DNA from: Anarhynchus alexandrinus
Lineage: Eukaryota > Chordata > Aves > Charadriiformes > Charadriidae
NCBI GenBank assembly: GCA_008711295.1
Contig: VUYV01000334.1
Span: 33,161 to 97,160, forward strand
Reading direction: 5' to 3'
Length of the DNA: 64,000 nt
Below the pieces are notes generated by a model that made no database searches, was not told the origin of the DNA, and saw only the letters and a list, made by a program, of their open reading frames with translations. The translations under genes were made by a program, and so were the position numbers. The number at the start of each line of letters is the position of its first letter. The first letter of the stretch is position 1. Shown piece after piece: positions 59,136 through 64,000 of the stretch.

Positions 59136-59392
59136 GGGCTGATCTCATCCACCAAAGTTAGATGTCAAAGTCTGAGCTAGTCACCCCAGGCTCCCTTTGT
59201 AGTCAGTGGAGAGCAATCGGCATCTCCAGAGCGCAATTCATCTGACCTATCTTAGACACCTATCTCAGGATAACATGAATCATACCAAGATGTTTATTTC
59301 TCTCCATTGACTATAGAGGAAGCCTAGGGCTACAGGCTCAGACTTCCATGTGTATTTCTTAGAGGCCTAGTTTGGGGGCAAATAGTTCCCAC
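59136..59392. repeat. Palindromic repeat family, best full-length copy (copy 12)
   Basis: Left arm AAAGTCTGAGCTAG, AGGCTCCCTTTGTAGTCAGT and GGAGAGCAATCGGCATCT. Core AATTCATCTGACCTATCTTA, GACACCTATCTCAGGAT, ATGAATCAT. Right arm TTATTTCTCTCCATTGACTA, AGCCTAGGGCTACAGGCTCA and GACTT. Read on the opposite strand, the right arm matches the left arm block by block over 59167-59346. Weaker end sequences (GATCTCATCCACCAAAGTTA and AATAGTTCCCACC) may extend it to 257 bases. Confidence 0.8.
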
Positions 59393-59394
59393 CC

Positions 59395-60980
59395 TCCGCC
59401 TTTCTCCTGTTAGAAAGCAGTCCTGACATCCAGCCTCTGTTGGAGAGGCCATTTTACTAACGCAAGAGCATGGCACTGAAAAGGATCTTCTGGACCACTG
59501 AATACAGGCAGTCCCTTGCTATTTCAGGCATAATCCCACCTCATAATGACTTGCATGATTTAAAATTAATATGTTTAGCAGACCTCATAATATTTTCCTG
59601 GTGGCATTCTGGCAACTCAGTTGTCTCCGTGCCAAATGCTTCCCCCCCCCTTTCCCTGCTCTAGATCAGACTTCTCCACTTCTGCAATAAAGTAAGGCAT
59701 GAGCAGAAAGCCACAAGATACTGATCCATCCAGGAGGTTAGTTACATGTAGGAGGTACTCTCTGCTCTCTCATGAAACTCTTCCCAAGAGGATCTGATTT
59801 CCAACCACACCCCGTCTACCTCTCCGCTAATGGCAATTTGGGCAGCTGCCCTGGTATCAACAACGGAGATCTACAAACTCTACCCTGTAACTATGGGGAA
59901 GGAAACTGGAAGGATCAGGATTGAAAATGTGACTATGCAAGCTCCACTCAGCCGTCAAGATGCATAAATACTGCGGGCCAGAGATTTGCCAACGCTGCCG
60001 AGAAAAAGACTGGCAGATCCTGGCTCAAGACAGAAGCATCAGTTGTGTTTAGTGTCAGTGCAAATCGAGCTTGAAGATCAAGCTGGGGATTACTGCAGGG
60101 GATGAGACAGCCGTAAGTGCCAGCATATCTCTGCATTGCCTGAGTCCACGTTCCAGCCCACAGGTAGTCCATGCTCATGGTTACAGCGTTTCTGAACTGG
60201 CTGTTGCCTAGTTAGCTCAGTACAGGCAGCAGCATTGGGGAGGAAATGCAGTTTGGGGAGGTCTAGATGAGCTGTAGCCACATCTCTGGTTTGTAGCCCA
60301 CATCAGCACTGGGAGATTAGCAGCTTCTGCTGAGCCTCAGCAAGAGCTGCAAGTTGCAACGGCAGCAAAGAGAGATGCTGAGGAAGCTTGCCAACGTGTT
60401 AGTCCTCCAGCCTTTGGGAGCAGGATACCAATGAGGTGGTAGAGGAGCTCCTTCTCTTACTGCCAGAGCTGCTGGATGGCCTGGTCACCATCAGAAGAGG
60501 CCACTTCAGCCTTTTGTGACTTCAGGGGTGTTCAAGGGCAAGCACTGGACAGCCTTCTGGTACGGTAGCACCCAGAAGACTACGGTTAACATCACATCTG
60601 GCTGCATTTGCCTCTCCATCCCCCATGCAAGCAGGTGAATCAACTGGAGGGGGCGCACGGTCTGGGTTTGGTGGGCTCAAGGGTTGCCTGGGCTTAGCGA
60701 AAGGCCCTGACCTCATCACCTCTCCACCTGCAAAGTGATCCCGGGATAAAGATCTGCCTCTTGTGCATCTGTACAGTTCTCTGGGGATGAGGCAGCCCGT
60801 GTAAACAGCTGTAAACAGCCAACACCCAGACGCAGGCTGCAAACCCGGGAGAGCTGTGATGGCGAAAAGGAAATTGCAGCACTGCCAGGAGCTGATCCTC
60901 TTTGCTTTCGCTGCTTCTTCTGCCTCCCACTGCACCAACCCTCATCTGTCAACCCTGACATGGAGATTTTTCTGGCGACT
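59395..60980. other. Intronic sequence, nothing recognised
   Basis: A C-run lies at 59642-59650. No exon or confident repeat is seen. Confidence 0.5.
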
Positions 60981-60984
60981 AAAA

Positions 60985-61570
60985 CATTAGACGGGGGATC
61001 AGGGAGGGGAGAAGGAACAAGACAGCCCGTGGCTACAAAACCGGTGGTGGCGTCTCTCCCGGCGGCGGGAGGCACTGGAAACTTCTGCCTCGGGCGGCGT
61101 TCACAATGCGACGGGCTGGCAGGGAGCGGGCTGCGCGGAGTTATAGATTTATTTCCTTCCCCCTCCCCTCCCCTTCCTCCCTTTTCCCTGCTGGGTACAT
61201 TGCATTCCCCAACTGGGATCAGGCTGGTTGCAACAAGGAGCTCCCTCTGCCGCATCCCAGAGTGCCAAGTCCAAGCGTGGGAGCTAGTCCTAGACAAAAG
61301 GGAACAGTAGAGGGAGCTGATTAGCATCCCTTTGTCCCGGGAGAATCCCGGCCCCAAATGGGCCCTCGGCGCTGGACGGGAGCCAGGGAGGGAAACGGGG
61401 ACGGCGGAGGCTTGGTCGCCTTCATCCAGGCGCTGGGGGGGAAGGGGGACGCGGTGGTTTTCACTCCTAAGCGCCGCTACGGGATGGGTGCTGAACCGGG
61501 GTGCACCGTCCTCAGGTCCGCAAGGGTGGTTTTCCCTGGTTGAGGAGCTAGACACGCGTCTTCCCGCAGT
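60985..61570. promoter_or_regulatory. Intronic CpG island
   Basis: Two CpG-dense stretches (61021-61140, about 15 CpG; 61321-61560, about 20 CpG) flank a C-rich run at 61150-61195. GC boxes such as GGGCGG-like GGGCGGCG occur near 61093. A 304-codon minus-strand frame (60716-61630) crosses it without recognisable domains. It may be a promoter of an unrecognised transcript or a regulatory CpG island inside WNT3A. Confidence 0.5.
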
Positions 61571-61574
61571 CCTA

Positions 61575-64000
61575 TCTACCACACAGCCAAAACAAGCAAA
61601 GTCTTCTGACAAAGAGGGATCCAAGTCCATGAATGTGGCTTTTCTTCCCTGTGAGATGCGTTATGAGCTGGCAGTGCTGAATAGACGCAGGGATTTTAAG
61701 GCCAGAAGGGGCTGTGGGATCATCTGATTGGATTCCTGTATAACAAACAGAGAAGTTCTTCCTATTCCTCCCCGAGCAGACATGACAGAGCAGCAAGAGG
61801 AAAAACAGGGCATATAAAGATGCCCTGCATGCTTCTTTCTGTGCTACGGGCTTGCACAGCAGGGGAACAGGGCTGTCTCCTGCAGGGCGGACAAGCCAGA
61901 CAGCTGAGGCACTTTATGGCAGGAGATAGGTTAGCGTGCTCCCTGCTAAGGTCTGCTGCAGAAGGAAGCACGCACCTTGATGGATCAGCTTCTCTCGTTC
62001 CTTGCTCCCACAGCCCCATCTTTCAGGGAGCACCTCCTTCAAAGGAAGGGCTCGTCATCCAAGAAGATCCATAGGATTAACAAAGAGGAAGGGGTCAACC
62101 ACCAGGAGAGGGAATGATTCCAAAGGATTGTTATGACTGTGTTTGGGTTTCTGTTGTGCATGTAAACGATGTGCTCATAGGAACGATCAGGGAACAGTTG
62201 ACTTAAGATTGAGCAGGGAGGACAAATCAGGAAAGCAGGCTTTTGGGGGGCTCCAAAGTCTTGGGAGATGCAAAGACAAAGGATCAGAGAGCTTCATGGG
62301 AGGCAACACCCAGATGAAGTAGGTAAGGAATTCCACTGCTCCAGGGTAGGCAGGGGTGCTGCACAGAATTAGCATTTTTTGGAAAAACAGCATGAGATGG
62401 GTGAAGCCAAGGTAGCTGAAGACTGTGTGAAGTAGACCCCAAGACATTCAGCAGGGAAGTGTATGGTGTACCATCTCCTGCTCACCTTCAACATGCTCCC
62501 ATAAGTCACTGAAATGCTTCTGGAGAGTGTTGCCTACAGCAGATCAGTGTAAGATGTGGCCATAAAAGGGAGCTATAGATATATCACAATATGGACATGC
62601 TTTAGGGAAGGACTTGAAGGAAACTGTCATGGCTTTGTTTTGGTTTAGGCAGGCTTTTTTAGAAAGTAGAAGGTGGCATGGTGAACCTCAGGGAAGCTCT
62701 GGAGCTTTGGATGTAGGTGACCTGATGGCAAAGCACAGACAGAAAGCCAGAGAGCCCAACAGATTCTGGGAAACACAGAAATGTCCTCAAGGCTTGAGGT
62801 GGAACTCAAGAGTGGGTACAGGTCATGGGTGGAGGAATGGAGAGTGTCTTTCTCTTTTTATTTCATCTTTACTCATCTCACCCTTCCTAGAGAAGAAAAA
62901 CAGTTTACAAAGCATACTTGTTATTTGGCCAGCTTCTCCAGACCCAGCCTGGTCCAGTGACGGGGAGCAAGGCAGAAAAGAAAGGTTCTGGTTCTGGCTG
63001 TGCTTTTGGCTGTGATGGAGACAATGGAGCAGGTCCTCTTTCCCCTGCAGCTCCGCTTCCCACAGAGTGCACCACAGAAACGAGTGGATACTTCAAATAG
63101 AATGATACCGAAGTAGGTCATATGTAGGACCCTGCAGCTCTTGCAACGTAATTTAGGTAGTTTTATTGGCCTGCTTATGACTGTTGCTCTCAAGTTTGAT
63201 CGACAGGGCAGTAATGCTTCATGGAACGCTTCCGGGTAGGCTGCAGTTTGTTGACTAAGCATCTGGCACAATTTCCTCTCCATTATTTCCAGGTGCTAAA
63301 TCACATTAAATGATAGCTAATAATTATGGTTTATCCTTTCCTAATAATGCTACTTTCCCAGGGAAGCTGTTGCCACAGGGAGGTTGTGGGAGTGTGAATG
63401 GGTGGGGAGGGCACAAGGAGATATTTCTGTTCACCCGGAGCCATAAAAAAGTTGGAGACCCCTTAGGCTAGGCACAGAGGATCCAGCCTAGGAGATACTA
63501 TACCTTGTCAAAAACGAATGTATTTATTTTTTTGGGGCCAGTGTTCCATCAGAAAAGGCAGCTGCATCAAAATGGAGAGGTTTTGCAGGACCCTCTCAAT
63601 TTCAAGGCAAAAATGCACAGCTTTGGCTTTCTTGTTTTGTTTTGCACATTTCGGATAGTTTCATTTCAATTCTTGAAAAGAAGCCACTTTGCTCCTTTTT
63701 ATTTTGAACGTGATCTTATGTCAAAATAGAAAGTCATTAAACTATCAAAGCAGCACACTGCTGTACCTTTAATATTTTATAGAATACTGCAGTATTTTGA
63801 TATTATTGAAGCGGAATGATTTTATCTCGTCAAACAAACAAAAAAAGTTCTGACGTTTTTCCACCTGATTTTCAAGTCTTAAAATTAAACCAGAAATTCT
63901 CATAATATGGTAATTTGATTTCTTGGCCCTCCTTACTCGCCTTAGGCATGACATACTCTCCAAAGTCCTTCATTCTGCCAGGCTGCCTAAATCCAGATTA
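61575..64000. other. Intronic sequence to window end, nothing recognised
   Basis: No WNT3A exon 3, no other exon, and no confident repeat. Frames up to 133 codons (62614-63015, + strand) lack domain features. Confidence 0.5.

Larger units (their letters stand above)
52036..64000 (+). other. WNT3A: WNT3A intron 2 (partial)
   Basis: Exon 3 of WNT3A should encode the next conserved block of Wnt cysteines. Nothing matching appears in any frame between 52036 and 64000, so intron 2 seems to run past the window end. The stretch holds a CT tract, a 660-base CR1, a palindromic repeat and two CpG-rich patches. Confidence 0.8.

Noticed and set aside
60716..61630. 304-codon minus-strand open frame as a protein-coding gene
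   Set aside because: No recognisable domain, low-complexity Ser/Pro/Arg-rich text, and it lies in GC-rich sequence where stops are rare. Overlapping long frames on the other strand are equally good.
52036..64000. WNT3A exon 3 in this window
   Set aside because: No frame shows the conserved exon 3 blocks, so it must lie to the right.
1..64000. CRISPR arrays, bacterial operons, phage or tRNA/rRNA genes
   Set aside because: None of the hallmarks (regular spaced repeats, dense collinear genes, cloverleaf sequence) is present. The window is vertebrate intron.

Overview
The window is non-coding, repeat-bearing DNA from a vertebrate, almost certainly a bird. Two things point there: many 5'-truncated CR1 LINEs ending in ATTCTATGA-type 3' tails, and one exon that reads as avian WNT3A. 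The species cannot be fixed; the mix of CR1 subfamilies would suit a neoavian bird, but that is inference. There are no bacterial-type genes, operons or CRISPR arrays. Almost every open reading frame here is chance or belongs to a CR1.

The only host protein-coding segment I can support is 51794-52035 on the + strand. It is the 242-base second coding exon of WNT3A, with a branch-point candidate, polypyrimidine tract, AG acceptor and GTGAGT donor. Everything left of it is WNT3A intron 1 (possibly with 5' flank at the far left, although no exon 1 was found). Everything right of it is intron 2; exons 3 and 4 were not found and should lie beyond 64000. The gene therefore appears to have very large introns.

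Repeat layout: CR1 fragments lie near 5.2, 12.1-12.8 (two in tandem), 18.6, 22.1, 25.3, 26.3, 29.2, 37.0, 40.4, 49.3, 50.6, 52.5 and 53.6-54.3 kb. MIR-like ancient SINE pieces lie near 3.5, 4.0, 30.2 and 54.7 kb. The most striking repeat signal is a diverged family of roughly 100-260-base imperfect palindromes (arms ending in GATTCATCTCACC-like sequence), seen about twelve times across the window. Simple repeats include a 165-base CT tract at 53.25 kb, poly-T at 8.5 kb and a purine/pyrimidine-alternating block at 14.7 kb.

Assembly: single-N joins at 10163, 22312, 23122 and 44459 each sit between two near-identical copies of flanking sequence (1617, 114, 500 and 201 bases). These look like contig ends or alleles that overlap but were not merged, so sequence there is counted twice. 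A single N at 39686 and a 10-N gap at 40383-40392 show no such copy.

Possible regulation: two intronic CpG-rich patches (57.41-57.61 and 60.99-61.57 kb), the first next to an AT-rich, homeobox-motif-rich block (56.86-57.40 kb), and a TCF/LEF-type palindrome at 27.97 kb, are candidate regulatory elements. None can be proved from the sequence alone.
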